Position numbers and translations under genes: made by a program | The notes under the pieces: generated by a model | Database searches by the model: none | Told to the model about the DNA's origin: nothing | What the model saw: only the letters and a program-made list of their open reading frames with translations | Shown: piece by piece, positions 16,638-25,538 of the stretch | Layout of the letters: every line of letters starts with the position of its first letter | Position numbering within the stretch: position 1 is the stretch's first letter | NCBI RefSeq assembly: GCF_010015475.1 | Contig: NZ_SSNI01000025.1 | Location: 24,879-88,878, forward strand | Reading direction: 5' to 3' | Length of the DNA stretch: 64,000 nt | Origin: Pontibacter pamirensis | GTDB taxonomy: Bacteria > Bacteroidota > Bacteroidia > Cytophagales > Hymenobacteraceae

Positions 16638-17114
16638 ATGGCACTTACTGCAACAACCATAAGAAAGATGGCAGAGACAAGCCTGCCGGAGCAAGATCTG
16701 TTTATCGTGGATGTGGCCGTGTCTGACTCGGCTGTCCGCCCAAAGATTACAGTGCTGGCCGATGGGGAGCAGGGCATTACGATAGACCAGTGCGCTACCA
16801 TCAGCCGCCGCATCAACAAACAGATTGAGGAGATGCTCGGCGAAGAAGAGCTAAGTTATGTACTCGAGGTGAGCTCACCCGGTCTTGACTTCCCGCTGAC
16901 ACAGCCGCAGCAGTTTAATCGTAATATAGGCCGTAACCTGAAGCTAAGGCTGCAGAACGATACTGAAAAAACAGGAAAACTGGAGGAGGTAACTGAAACC
17001 GGCCTTAACCTGTTGGAGGAAGTTAAACAAAAAGGCAAAAAGGCAACGTATGTGCCTGTGCAAATACCTTTCGGGGAAATTGTAAAAGCAAATGTTGTGA
17101 TATCTTTTAAATGA
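16638..17114 (+). CDS. rimP: Ribosome maturation factor RimP
   Basis: This 158-residue protein is a standard RimP, needed for maturation of the 30S subunit. The N-terminal alpha/beta domain includes DLFIVDVAVSDS and GITIDQCATISRRINKQIEE, then the conserved YVLEVSSPGLDFPLTQPQQF, and a C-terminal SH3-like barrel beginning about residue 93 (NIGRNLKLRL). It is the first gene of rimP-nusA-infB, and the gap to nusA is only seven bases. Confidence 0.95.
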   Translation: MALTATTIRKMAETSLPEQDLFIVDVAVSDSAVRPKITVLADGEQGITIDQCATISRRINKQIEEMLGEEELSYVLEVSSPGLDFPLTQPQQFNRNIGRNLKLRLQNDTEKTGKLEEVTETGLNLLEEVKQKGKKATYVPVQIPFGEIVKANVVISFK

Positions 17115-17121
17115 TAAAATA

Positions 17122-18375
17122 ATGAATAGTTCAGTCCTGATCGAGTCGTTCTCCGAATTCGCGAAATTCAAGAACATTGACCGCCCGACCATGATGCGCA
17201 TCCTCGAGGATGTGTTTCGCACCATGATTCGTAAAAAGTGGTCTACTGACGAGAACTTTGACATCATTCTAAACGTGGAAAAGGGTGACCTGGAGATTTG
17301 GCGCAACCGCGAGATAGTGGACGACAACTCGGAGGATATCTGGGACCATGATAAAATCAGCCTGTCTGATGCCCGCAAGATTGAGCCTGACTTTGAAGTA
17401 GGCGAGGAAGTATCTGAAGAGGTGAAACTGGAAGACTTCGGCCGACGTGCCGTACTGACAGCCCGCCAGACCCTGATCCAGCGCATCAAGGATATGGAGA
17501 AGGAGTTGGTGTTCCAGAAGTACAAAGACCAGGTGGGAGAAATTATCTCCGGCGAAGTATACCAGGTATGGAACCGAGAGGTACTATTGCTTGACCAGGA
17601 AGAAAATGAGTTACTGATTCCGAAGGTGGAACAGATACCGAAAGACCGTTACCGAAAAGGGGATACGGTGAGAGCGGTGGTGCAGCGCGTGGAGATTGTG
17701 AACGGTAACCCGAAGATCATTCTCTCCCGTACATCGCCAGCTTTTCTGGAGCGTCTGTTCGAGAATGAGGTGCCGGAAATCTATGATGGCCTGATCGCGA
17801 TAAAGAAAATTGTTCGTGAGCCGGGAGAGCGTGCCAAGGTAGCCGTGGAGTCTTTCGACGACCGCATTGACCCGGTAGGAGCCTGCGTAGGTATGAAAGG
17901 TTCCCGTATCCACAGCATCGTACGCGAGCTGGAGAACGAGAACATTGACGTAATTAACTACACAGAGAACACGGAGCTTTACATTCAGCGTGCCCTTAGC
18001 CCGGCTAAGATTAGCAGCATGAAGATTGATGAGGAGTCAGGTCGCGTATCTGTATTCCTGAAGCCGGACCAGGTGTCACTGGCTATTGGTAAAGGTGGCC
18101 AGAACATTAAGCTGGCTAGCCGCCTGGTAGGCCTTGAGATTGACGTATTCCGTGAGTCTGAAAGCTATGAGGAGGATATCAGCCTGGAAGAATTTACAGA
18201 TGAGATTGAAGATTGGGTGATTGCAGAATTGAGACGCATCGGCCTCGATACAGCGAAAAGTGTGCTGGCTGTGAGCAAAGAAGATTTGCTGCGCCGCACC
18301 GAGCTGGAAGAAGAGACCATTGATGATGTGTTCACTATCCTGCGCGAAGAGTTGGAAGAAGAAGATAATCAGTAG
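17122..18375 (+). CDS. nusA: Transcription termination/antitermination factor NusA
   Basis: The 417-residue protein has the NusA order: N-terminal RNA-polymerase-binding domain (about 1-130), S1 domain (GEIISGEVYQVWNREVLLLD), KH1 (ERAKVAVESFDDRIDPVGAC with VGMKGSRIHSIVREL) and KH2 (FLKPDQVSLAIGKGGQNIKL), then a short acidic helical tail. It binds nascent RNA and RNA polymerase, slows elongation and enhances hairpin termination. The tail is short, as in Bacteroidota and Bacillus, with no full pair of E. coli-type acidic repeats. It may act on the hairpin in its own operon leader. Confidence 0.96.
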   Translation: MNSSVLIESFSEFAKFKNIDRPTMMRILEDVFRTMIRKKWSTDENFDIILNVEKGDLEIWRNREIVDDNSEDIWDHDKISLSDARKIEPDFEVGEEVSEEVKLEDFGRRAVLTARQTLIQRIKDMEKELVFQKYKDQVGEIISGEVYQVWNREVLLLDQEENELLIPKVEQIPKDRYRKGDTVRAVVQRVEIVNGNPKIILSRTSPAFLERLFENEVPEIYDGLIAIKKIVREPGERAKVAVESFDDRIDPVGACVGMKGSRIHSIVRELENENIDVINYTENTELYIQRALSPAKISSMKIDEESGRVSVFLKPDQVSLAIGKGGQNIKLASRLVGLEIDVFRESESYEEDISLEEFTDEIEDWVIAELRRIGLDTAKSVLAVSKEDLLRRTELEEETIDDVFTILREELEEEDNQ

Positions 18376-18384
18376 TTGCGAGTT

Positions 18385-18430
18385 GCGCTCTGTTCTTTTA
18401 ATTTTGAAAGAATTACAACAGAGCGCGGCT
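18385..18430 (+). terminator. Hairpin between nusA and infB
   Basis: GCGCTCTGTT (18385-18394) pairs exactly with AACAGAGCGC (18417-18426), with a 22-base loop, followed by GGCTTTTAG. It lies in the 118-base gap between nusA and infB. The loop is long and the T tract short, so it may reduce read-through or mark an RNA-processing site rather than fully terminate. Confidence 0.4.
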
Positions 18431-18493
18431 TTTAGTCTCTGACGAAGCAACTATATTTTTACACAGAATTAAAAGACAGCATATTAGAACAAA

Positions 18494-21400
18494 ATGGCAG
18501 AAGAAAAAACAAGGAGGCTCAAACAGGTTGCAACTACATTGAACATTGGTACATCTACCATTGTGGACTACCTCTCTGCTAAAGGTTTTGACGTGGAAAA
18601 CAAACCCACTACCAAAATCACGGCAGAGCAGTTCGGTATGCTGGCTAAAGAGTACGCTTCCTCTATGCAGGACAAGCAGGAAGCGGAAGAAATAAACATA
18701 GGAAAGAAGCCGCAGAGCAACCAGGTGATTGAGTCTGAAAAGCACCACCCTGAACCAAAGAAGCAAAGCGAACCTGAGCAGGAAATCCTGATCAAGAACA
18801 GCAGCCAGCCAAAGCAGGAAGCTCCTGCCCCTAAACCGGCAGCGCCTGCTGAGCCCGCTTCCCAACTACCAGGCATAAAAGTAATAGGCAAAATTGAACT
18901 GGATGCCAAAGGCCGTCCTGTTCCAAAGCAGCCTGCACCAGCCCCTGCAGAGAAACCGGCGCCTGCACCAGCAGCTGAACCAAAGGCAGCCGAAAAGCCT
19001 GCTCCAGTTCCAGTTGCAGAAGCACCGCAGACACCTGCGCCTGAGCAGCCTGCTGCACCTGCGCCAGAGAAGCCTGCTGCGCCAGCACTTGATAAAACAG
19101 AAGCTCCAAAGGCAGAAGCTCCTGAGACTCCTGTTGCACCAGAACAACCAGCAGCCAAGGCTCCTGAGGCTCCTGCCAAGCCTACAGAACCGGAAGCACC
19201 TGCACCACAACCTGCGAAGCCTGCAGCTGAAAAACCAGCCGCAAACGCACCGCAACAGCCAGCAACAGAGAAGGCGCCACAGCAACCGGCCACTCCTGAT
19301 GCAGCTAATGACCAAGAAAATAAAAAGGATATAGAAAAGATTTCAGGAAGAGCAGACCAGTTAAAAGGTCTCACTGTACTTGGCAAAATAGAATTGCCGA
19401 CAGAATCGCGCAGAAAAGGTTCTAAGCCTGTGGCGTCATCAGACGACAAAAAGGGCAAGAAGAAAAAGCGCAAACGCATTATTGTAGGCGAAGGTGGCCA
19501 GCAGGGCCAGGCGCAAGGCCAGGGGCCTGGGCAGGGCAATCAGCGGCCTATCGTTCCTTCGCAGCACCGCGCTGCCGGCGGAGGAGCCGCCGGGCGCCCT
19601 CCAAGAGGAGGCAAAGGTGGGCCGAGGCCTACTACTCCAGCTGGAGGCAGACCTGTAAAAGCGGAGGTTACTGATAAGGAAATCCAGGAGCAGATTAAGG
19701 CTACGCTCGCGAAGTTGAGCGGAGGTAAAGGCGGAGGTAACCGAGCCAAATACCGTCGTGAAAAGCGTTCTGCCGCTGCCGATGCCAGCGAAGAGCGCCG
19801 CATGGCAGAACAGGCCGAGTCTAAGACACTGCGTGTAACTGAATTCGTGTCGGCCAACGACTTAGCCTCGCTGATGGATGTGAGCGTGAACGACATCATT
19901 AAGGTGTGTATGCAGATGGGCATGTTCGTGTCCATTAACCAGCGCCTTGATGCCGAAGCCATCACTGTTATTGCAGATGAGTTTGGCTATGACGTGGACT
20001 TCATCACAACTGAAGAAGAACAGGGACTTGAGGATATTGGCGAAGAGAACGAGGAGGATCTGGAAGAACGTGCACCAATCGTGACCATCATGGGACACGT
20101 TGACCACGGTAAAACTTCCTTGCTCGACTACATCCGAAACGCAAACGTGACTGCCGGTGAGGCCGGTGGTATTACGCAGCACATTGGTGCCTATAAGGTG
20201 AAAACCGAAAGCGGCCGTACTGTTACGTTCCTTGATACACCGGGTCACGAGGCCTTTACGGCCATGCGTGCCCGTGGTGCCAAAGTAACAGACGTTGTTA
20301 TTATTGTGGTTGCCGCTGACGACTCCGTGATGCCTCAGACAAAAGAGGCCATCAACCATGCGCAGGCAGCCGGTGTACCAATTATCATCGCACTGAACAA
20401 GGTAGATAAGCCAACCGCTAACCCGGATAAGGTAAGAGAAGAGCTTGCGCAGATGAACGTGCTGGTGGAAGAATGGGGTGGTAAGTACCAGTCGCAGGAA
20501 GTGTCTGCTAAAACAGGATTAGGTGTACCTGACCTACTAGAGAAGGTGCTGCTGGAAGCTGAAATACTTGAACTGAAAGCCAACCCTGACCGTGCGGCAA
20601 TCGGTACCGTTATTGAAGCCTCTCTGGACAAAGGCCGTGGCTACGTAGCTACCGTTCTGGTGCAGACAGGTAACCTGAAAATTGGTGATGTGGTGCTGGC
20701 TGGCTCTCATTATGGTAGAGTAAAAGCCATGACCAACCACCTTGGCAAGAAAATGAAAGAAGCAGGTCCGTCTACGCCAGTGCAGTTGCTCGGTTTAGAT
20801 GGAGCGCCACAGGCGGGTGACAAGTTCCTGGTGATGGAATCGGAGCGTGAGGCACGTGAAATTGCCACAAACCGTTCGCAGGTACAGCGTGAGCAGAGCT
20901 TGCGTACACGTAAGCATATTACACTGGATGAGATTGGCCGCCGTCTGGCAATCGGATCTTTCAAGGAGCTTAACGTGATTGTGAAAGGTGACGTGGATGG
21001 TTCCGTGGAAGCACTAGCTGACTCCTTGCTGAAGCTGTCTACGCCTGAAGTTCAGGTAAGCATTATCAACAAAGGGGTGGGTGCCATCTCTGAGTCTGAT
21101 GTGTTGCTGGCTTCTGCCTCTGACGCGATTATCATTGGTTTCCAGGTGCGCCCTTCGTTGAATGCACGTAAACTGGCAGAGCAGGAACAGATTGATGTAC
21201 GCCTGTACTCTATCATCTACGACGCTATTAACGAGGTGAAAGACGCCATGGAAGGTATGCTTGCACCAACACTGAAGGAAGAGATTACAGGTAACGCACA
21301 AGTGCGTGACGTATTCAAGATAACGAAGGTGGGTACTATTGCAGGTTGTATGGTAACAGATGGCAGCATACAGCGTAACGCCAAAGTTCGCCTGGTACGT

Positions 21401-21574
21401 GATGGCATCGTAGTACACGACGGTGAAATACTAGCGCTGAAGCGTTTCAAAGATGATGTATCAGAAGTGAAACAAGGCTACGAGTGTGGTATCAGCCTGA
21501 GAAACTACAATGAGATTGAGATGGGAGACGTGATTGAAGCCTATGTAGAAAAAGAAATTAAGCGTACGCTGTAA
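18494..21574 (+). CDS. infB: Translation initiation factor IF-2
   Basis: The 1026-residue GTPase brings initiator tRNA to the 30S subunit. Residues 1-55 form an IF2 N-terminal domain. From about residue 75 to 270 there is a linker made almost only of Pro, Ala, Glu and Lys in near-repeats (such as PAPAPAEKPAPAPAAEP). A Gly/Arg/Lys-rich basic stretch follows, then a second IF2_N domain (SANDLASLMDVSVNDIIKVC). The G domain has GHVDHGKTSLLD, DTPGHEAF and NKVDK, and the C-terminal beta-barrel domains complete the protein. The linker makes it longer than E. coli IF-2 (890). Confidence 0.97.
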   Translation: MAEEKTRRLKQVATTLNIGTSTIVDYLSAKGFDVENKPTTKITAEQFGMLAKEYASSMQDKQEAEEINIGKKPQSNQVIESEKHHPEPKKQSEPEQEILIKNSSQPKQEAPAPKPAAPAEPASQLPGIKVIGKIELDAKGRPVPKQPAPAPAEKPAPAPAAEPKAAEKPAPVPVAEAPQTPAPEQPAAPAPEKPAAPALDKTEAPKAEAPETPVAPEQPAAKAPEAPAKPTEPEAPAPQPAKPAAEKPAANAPQQPATEKAPQQPATPDAANDQENKKDIEKISGRADQLKGLTVLGKIELPTESRRKGSKPVASSDDKKGKKKKRKRIIVGEGGQQGQAQGQGPGQGNQRPIVPSQHRAAGGGAAGRPPRGGKGGPRPTTPAGGRPVKAEVTDKEIQEQIKATLAKLSGGKGGGNRAKYRREKRSAAADASEERRMAEQAESKTLRVTEFVSANDLASLMDVSVNDIIKVCMQMGMFVSINQRLDAEAITVIADEFGYDVDFITTEEEQGLEDIGEENEEDLEERAPIVTIMGHVDHGKTSLLDYIRNANVTAGEAGGITQHIGAYKVKTESGRTVTFLDTPGHEAFTAMRARGAKVTDVVIIVVAADDSVMPQTKEAINHAQAAGVPIIIALNKVDKPTANPDKVREELAQMNVLVEEWGGKYQSQEVSAKTGLGVPDLLEKVLLEAEILELKANPDRAAIGTVIEASLDKGRGYVATVLVQTGNLKIGDVVLAGSHYGRVKAMTNHLGKKMKEAGPSTPVQLLGLDGAPQAGDKFLVMESEREAREIATNRSQVQREQSLRTRKHITLDEIGRRLAIGSFKELNVIVKGDVDGSVEALADSLLKLSTPEVQVSIINKGVGAISESDVLLASASDAIIIGFQVRPSLNARKLAEQEQIDVRLYSIIYDAINEVKDAMEGMLAPTLKEEITGNAQVRDVFKITKVGTIAGCMVTDGSIQRNAKVRLVRDGIVVHDGEILALKRFKDDVSEVKQGYECGISLRNYNEIEMGDVIEAYVEKEIKRTL

Positions 21575-21589
21575 ATCAGAATATACTTC

Positions 21590-21637
21590 AATACCAAAGC
21601 GTCCCAGCTGCTAACGCGGCTGGGACGCTTTGGTATT
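21590..21637 (+). terminator. Terminator of the rimP-nusA-infB operon
   Basis: A 19-bp perfect stem (21590-21608 with 21619-21637, loop of 10) begins 16 bases past the infB stop. The arms carry AATACCAAAGC and its complement, so the T-rich part lies within the stem. Confidence 0.85.
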
Positions 21638-22035
21638 TAGGTTCACCAGGTATGCACCAACTTCTTTTGGTTCCAAGAATTTATACCGAATCTCCTGAAC
21701 CGTACTCCCTAGTATTGAGCAGTATTGGTAGTATGTAATTCTGTCTAAGCTGCCGTGGTGACTGTTCATCCAGCGGCAGCTTGCCAAATGTTTCATCTCT
21801 CTTGTCTGAGCTCTCAAGGCCGAGAGGCCTCGTCTTTGGGCATCGCGCTGGGAGTTTTTTGCGCCGGGGCGCTGCCGCACGAGCGGCACCAAAAATCTCC
21901 AAAGGCGCTCAACCCAAAGACTGGAAACACCTTCACTCCGTGCTGACGGATAGAAAAGGCTACCACTTTATGGAAAGAGCTTCATTTGTATGGGTATAAG
22001 ACATGAACACGCGCCAGTAGAATCTATTTGTTGTA
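21638..22035. other. Gene-free, strongly structured region after infB
   Basis: No frame here looks like a gene. Instead there is a series of base-paired segments: AAGCTGCCG at 21747-21755 with its complement at 21774-21782; AGGCC/GGCCT near 21817-21829; and a nested set at 21834-21919 in which CTTTGGG pairs with CCCAAAG, GCGC with GCGC, GGAG plus T run with A run plus CTCC, enclosing two hairpins (GCGC-CGGG-GCGC and TGCCGC-ACGA-GCGGCA). It could be a structured RNA or a palindromic dispersed repeat. Confidence 0.5.
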
Positions 22036-22083
22036 AAAGCAAGGAAGCCTGCCAGAACTATCTCTGGCAGGCTTCCTTGCTTT
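22036..22083. terminator. Terminator after the basic secreted protein gene
   Basis: A 21-bp perfect stem (22036-22056 with 22063-22083, loop of 6) begins about 20 bases past the stop at 22104 on the minus strand. Both flanks (AAA and TTT) fit bidirectional action. Confidence 0.85.
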
Positions 22084-22103
22084 ATTTTCAGTAAAAGAAT
22101 GTG

Positions 22104-22436
22104 TTATTGTGAGCGACGTAAGCGGCGTTTGTCACGCTTATGTTTTTTCATCATTTTCTTTTCCTTCTTCAGAATCTCTTTCATCCGCTTGCTGTTCGCT
22201 ATTTTCTTTTTATCAAAGTTCCTGCGGCGGTCATTTTCATACGCATTGAAACGAGTGTCTAAACCTGCTGCACGGCGATCTGCGGCATCAACTGATGTAC
22301 CTTTGCGCTCTACCTTTGCAGTACCCCAATACTCATCTTTCGCAGACAAAGTGCTGCTTTGAGAGGTCTGGGCATTCGCTTCCGGGTATAAAAGGATAAT
22401 TCCAAAAGTAAATATCAGCAGGGTCAGTTTCTTCAT
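22104..22436 (-). CDS. Small secreted, highly basic protein of unknown function
   Basis: The 110-residue protein has a clear signal peptide (MKKLTLLIFTFGIILLYPEA, cleavage near NAQ-TSQ). The mature part has an Asp/Glu-containing middle and a strongly basic C-terminal third (KKEKKMMKKHKRDKRRLRRS). Such Lys/Arg-rich secreted proteins are seen in Bacteroidota without an assigned role; binding to acidic envelope polymers or nucleic acid is a guess. It stands alone between two hairpins. Confidence 0.7.
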   Translation of the reverse strand: MKKLTLLIFTFGIILLYPEANAQTSQSSTLSAKDEYWGTAKVERKGTSVDAADRRAAGLDTRFNAYENDRRRNFDKKKIANSKRMKEILKKEKKMMKKHKRDKRRLRRSQ

Positions 22437-22564
22437 ATTAATGCTACTTATCTGTGTTTTTCAGGTCTATAACGTGAAACCCTTTCTAAAGGTATCACTT
22501 AAGTTACTCTAACACGAAATAAGAAGCTAAAAGTTCTGATATATAAAATTTTATGCCACTCTGG

Positions 22565-23014
22565 CTACACCACTTTGTTACTCGGTTCGGTAGCGGAAGC
22601 CTCGTCTTGCCCCTTCAACAAGTCTCGGATCTCGGCCAGGAGCACCTCCTGTTTATTTGTTGCCGGCGCAGGCTTAGCGGCTTCTTGCTCCCGCAGGCGG
22701 TTAACAGTGCGCACTAACAGGAAGATGGCAAACGCAATAATAAGGAAGTTGAAAATGGCCTGCAGAAAGTTGCCATACCTCAGCGTAACGGCAGCCTCCA
22801 CTACTTCTCCGTTTTCTACCACAGCCTGCTGCAGCACCAGTTGCAACCTCGACAGGTCTACGTTGCTCACCAGCAGGCCCAGGGGCGGCATGATAACGTC
22901 GTCTACCAGCGATTTGGTAATGGCCCCGAAAGCAGCACCAATTACCACACCTACAGCTAAATCTATCACATTCCCTTTTACGGCAAACTTTTTAAACTCT
23001 GAAAAGAAACCCAT
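22565..23014 (-). CDS. mscL: Large-conductance mechanosensitive channel MscL
   Basis: This 149-residue protein matches MscL. The amphipathic N-terminus is MGFFSEFKKFAVKGNVIDLA, TM1 runs through VGVVIGAAFGAITKSLVDDV with the conserved DVIMPPLG, the periplasmic loop is about residues 50-77, TM2 is LQAIFNFLIIAFAIFLLVRT, and a C-terminal helix (VLLAEIRDLLKGQ) forms the cytoplasmic bundle. It opens under membrane tension and releases solutes during osmotic downshock. The gene stands alone. Confidence 0.95.
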   Translation of the reverse strand: MGFFSEFKKFAVKGNVIDLAVGVVIGAAFGAITKSLVDDVIMPPLGLLVSNVDLSRLQLVLQQAVVENGEVVEAAVTLRYGNFLQAIFNFLIIAFAIFLLVRTVNRLREQEAAKPAPATNKQEVLLAEIRDLLKGQDEASATEPSNKVV

Positions 23015-23144
23015 GCACTTATATGATTTATGAACAAGAAGTAATGCGCGAATTTAGTTATTATTCAGATACTCCACACCCCTTCCTGCACCAGTGTTAC
23101 CCGTAGCGTACCTGATAAGCTATTTAAGGATTGAACTAAATCAC

Positions 23145-23152
23145 TATCTTTG
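23145..23152 (+). promoter_or_regulatory. -7 element TATCTTTG before the enoyl-CoA hydratase gene
   Basis: An exact TAnnTTTG match lies 40 bases before the ATG at 23193. No well-spaced -33 element is visible. Confidence 0.5.
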
Positions 23153-23192
23153 TAAAAGAAAAAATTGATTTTAACCTGAGTTGGATCAACTT

Positions 23193-23975
23193 ATGACGAC
23201 ATACGAGAACCTGCTGCTTACCCTCGACAATGGCATACTAACAATTACTATCAACAGGGCAGCTAAGCTGAATGCGCTAAGTATTGAGACTGTAACGGAG
23301 ATAAGAAGTGCCGTGCAGCAAGTGTATGACGATGCTGCCGTGAAAGGAGCCATCATAACGGGAACGGGCCCGAAGGCATTCGTGGCTGGCGCTGACATCT
23401 CTGAAATTGCTGAATTAAGCGAGGTGACAGCCCGTAGCTTTGCCGAACGCGGCCAGGAGGTCTTCAGCATGATAGAGCGTTGCAACAAGCCCATTATAGC
23501 AGCCGTGAATGGTTTTGCCTTAGGGGGAGGTTGCGAACTGGCCATGGCCTGCCACATACGCGTAGCCAGCGACAATGCCCGTATTGGCCTGCCAGAGGTA
23601 AGCTTGGGCATATTACCGGGATACGGTGGCACACAGCGCCTGACACAGTTGGTAGGCAAAGGTAAAGCCATGGAACTGATAATGACCGGTGACATGATTC
23701 CTGCAGAAGAGGCGAAAGCACTTGGATTGGTAAACCATGTCGTGCCGCAGGAAGACCTGATGGCTAAATGTGTGCAAATAATGGAGAAGATTATGATTAA
23801 GGCACCATTGGCAGTAGGCCTTGTGATAGATTGCATAAATGCAGCGCTCAATAAAGATGAGAACGGTTACCAGACAGAGGCCAATGCCTTTGCCCGCTGC
23901 TGTGCATCAGAAGACTTTGTAGAAGGCACGAACGCGTTTCTAGAGAAGCGTACGCCGAACTTTACAGGTAAATAA
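23193..23975 (+). CDS. Enoyl-CoA hydratase/isomerase family protein (crotonase)
   Basis: The 260-residue crotonase-fold protein has the oxyanion-hole motif AFVAGADISEI, then FALGGGCELAMACHIRVAS with catalytic Glu115, and IGLPEVSLGILPGYGGTQRL with catalytic Glu135. Both glutamates of true enoyl-CoA hydratases are present, with the usual spacing of 20, so hydration of 2-enoyl-CoA in fatty acid or amino acid breakdown is likely. The in-frame TTG at 23181 was not chosen because the ATG at 23193 gives the normal start. It lies 32 bases before a flippase gene, with no functional link I can see. Confidence 0.92.
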   Translation: MTTYENLLLTLDNGILTITINRAAKLNALSIETVTEIRSAVQQVYDDAAVKGAIITGTGPKAFVAGADISEIAELSEVTARSFAERGQEVFSMIERCNKPIIAAVNGFALGGGCELAMACHIRVASDNARIGLPEVSLGILPGYGGTQRLTQLVGKGKAMELIMTGDMIPAEEAKALGLVNHVVPQEDLMAKCVQIMEKIMIKAPLAVGLVIDCINAALNKDENGYQTEANAFARCCASEDFVEGTNAFLEKRTPNFTGK

Positions 23976-24007
23976 AATAAGCTACACCCGGCCCTCAACC
24001 ACATGAC

Positions 24008-25507
24008 ATGAGTATAGCCAAGAAATTGGTCGGGCAGACTGCTGCCTATGGCTTAAGTAGTATTGTAGGCAGAGCCCTCAATTACCTGCTCGTACCTATT
24101 TACACCGCTATTTTCATTCCAGCGGAGTATGGTGTAGTCTCTTATCTCTACGCGTTCGTCGGCTTCTTCAACATCCTGTATACCTACGGAATGGAGACAG
24201 CCTTTTTCCGCTTCGCCAATAAACCCGGGGCTGACAGAGATAAACTTTACAACGAGGTGCTCACCCTGATTATCTGCAGCAGCGCCATTTTTACTGGTAT
24301 ACTTCTACTTGCTTCCGGGGCCATTGTCGACTTTAAAGGTTACCCAGAGGACTACCAGAGTTACATCAACTGGCTTGCTCTTATTCTTGCTATCGATGCC
24401 ATTGTAGCCATCCCCTTTGCGAGGCTGCGCCTGCAGAACAAGCCGATTAAGTTTGCGTCTATCAAGCTCATCAACATCCTGCTGACGGTAGGCGGTAACT
24501 TACTATTCCTGGTGGTTTTCCGCCATATTTATGAGGGTGCTTATTTGCAAGAGCTTCGCCCGCTGGTAGCACAGCTTTATGACCCTGACTTTGGGATTGG
24601 TTATATCTTCCTGATAAACCTGGTGGCTAATGCTCTACTGATTCCTATGCTGTGGAAGGAGTTCTCTGTACTACGGTTTGAACTGAACAAGGAGCTGCTG
24701 CGCCCGATGCTTGTATATGCCTACCCGCTATTATTTATGGGTTTGGCAGGTATGGTAAATGAGGTGATTGACAGAATCCTTTTGGAAGAGTGGCTACCGG
24801 AAAGTTTTTACCCTAACCAGGACAACATGGCGGCTGTCGGAATTTACAGTGCCTGCTATAAGCTATCAATCTTCATGACACTGGCCATACAGGCATTTCG
24901 TTACGCAGCCGAGCCGTTCTTCTTTTCGCAGGCCGAAGAAAAAGATTCGCCTCAGTCATTCGCCCTTATCATGAAGTGGTTTGTGATTGCCTGTGCCTTT
25001 ATTTTCCTTTTCATCTCAGCTAATTTAGAGGACTTTGCCCTGCTACTGCGAAAAGAAGAGTACAGAGAAGGCATTATGGTGGTTCCCGTGCTGCTGCTGG
25101 CCAACCTGTTTCTGGGGGTATATTATAACCTATCGGTGTGGTTTAAACTGACTGACAAGACTAGATACGGCACGTACATCAGCTTTGGAGGAGCGGCCAT
25201 TACCATTACCTTCAACCTGCTCCTGATTCCGGTGTTAGGCTATATGGGCTCTGCTATCGCTACCTTTGTATGCTACTTCACTATGGCAACAGCCAGCTAC
25301 CTGCTTGGCAACCGCCACTATCCTATTCCCTATCCAACCAAAACGATCATAGCTTACATTTTGCTGGCTACAGGCTTAGTGTGGCTGGCACTTGCAGTTG
25401 ATATTGAGAACTTCTGGCTGCGCCATGCTTACCATTTGGCCGTTTGTGCTGCCTTTCTGGTCATCGTGTGGTTACGCGAGCGGCCGCGCTTCCGCCTTAA
25501 AGCTTAG
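24008..25507 (+). CDS. Polysaccharide flippase (Wzx/MATE-like)
   Basis: This 499-residue integral membrane protein has about 14 hydrophobic segments. The N-terminus is the typical flippase start: SIAKKLVGQTAAYGLSSIVG followed by RALNYLLVPIYTAIFIPAEY. Proteins of this group (MOP exporters) flip lipid-linked sugars across the inner membrane. No glycosyltransferases adjoin it, so the substrate is open; the nucleotidyltransferase at 26134 may supply activated sugars. dut begins 31 bases downstream, so the two may be cotranscribed. Confidence 0.88.
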   Translation: MSIAKKLVGQTAAYGLSSIVGRALNYLLVPIYTAIFIPAEYGVVSYLYAFVGFFNILYTYGMETAFFRFANKPGADRDKLYNEVLTLIICSSAIFTGILLLASGAIVDFKGYPEDYQSYINWLALILAIDAIVAIPFARLRLQNKPIKFASIKLINILLTVGGNLLFLVVFRHIYEGAYLQELRPLVAQLYDPDFGIGYIFLINLVANALLIPMLWKEFSVLRFELNKELLRPMLVYAYPLLFMGLAGMVNEVIDRILLEEWLPESFYPNQDNMAAVGIYSACYKLSIFMTLAIQAFRYAAEPFFFSQAEEKDSPQSFALIMKWFVIACAFIFLFISANLEDFALLLRKEEYREGIMVVPVLLLANLFLGVYYNLSVWFKLTDKTRYGTYISFGGAAITITFNLLLIPVLGYMGSAIATFVCYFTMATASYLLGNRHYPIPYPTKTIIAYILLATGLVWLALAVDIENFWLRHAYHLAVCAAFLVIVWLRERPRFRLKA

Positions 25508-25538
25508 GCATTATATTTCATGCGTATTATATTTAGAG

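Noticed and set aside
18568..19539. Long minus-strand frame of 323 codons opposite infB
   Set aside because: It is the antisense of the Pro/Ala/Glu-rich linker and reads as low-complexity Ala/Gly/Ser/Cys; the plus-strand IF-2 is certain.
21611..21902. Two minus-strand frames in the region after infB
   Set aside because: They cover the operon terminator and the folded region; the Arg/Pro/Gln-rich translation follows from GC-rich inverted repeats.
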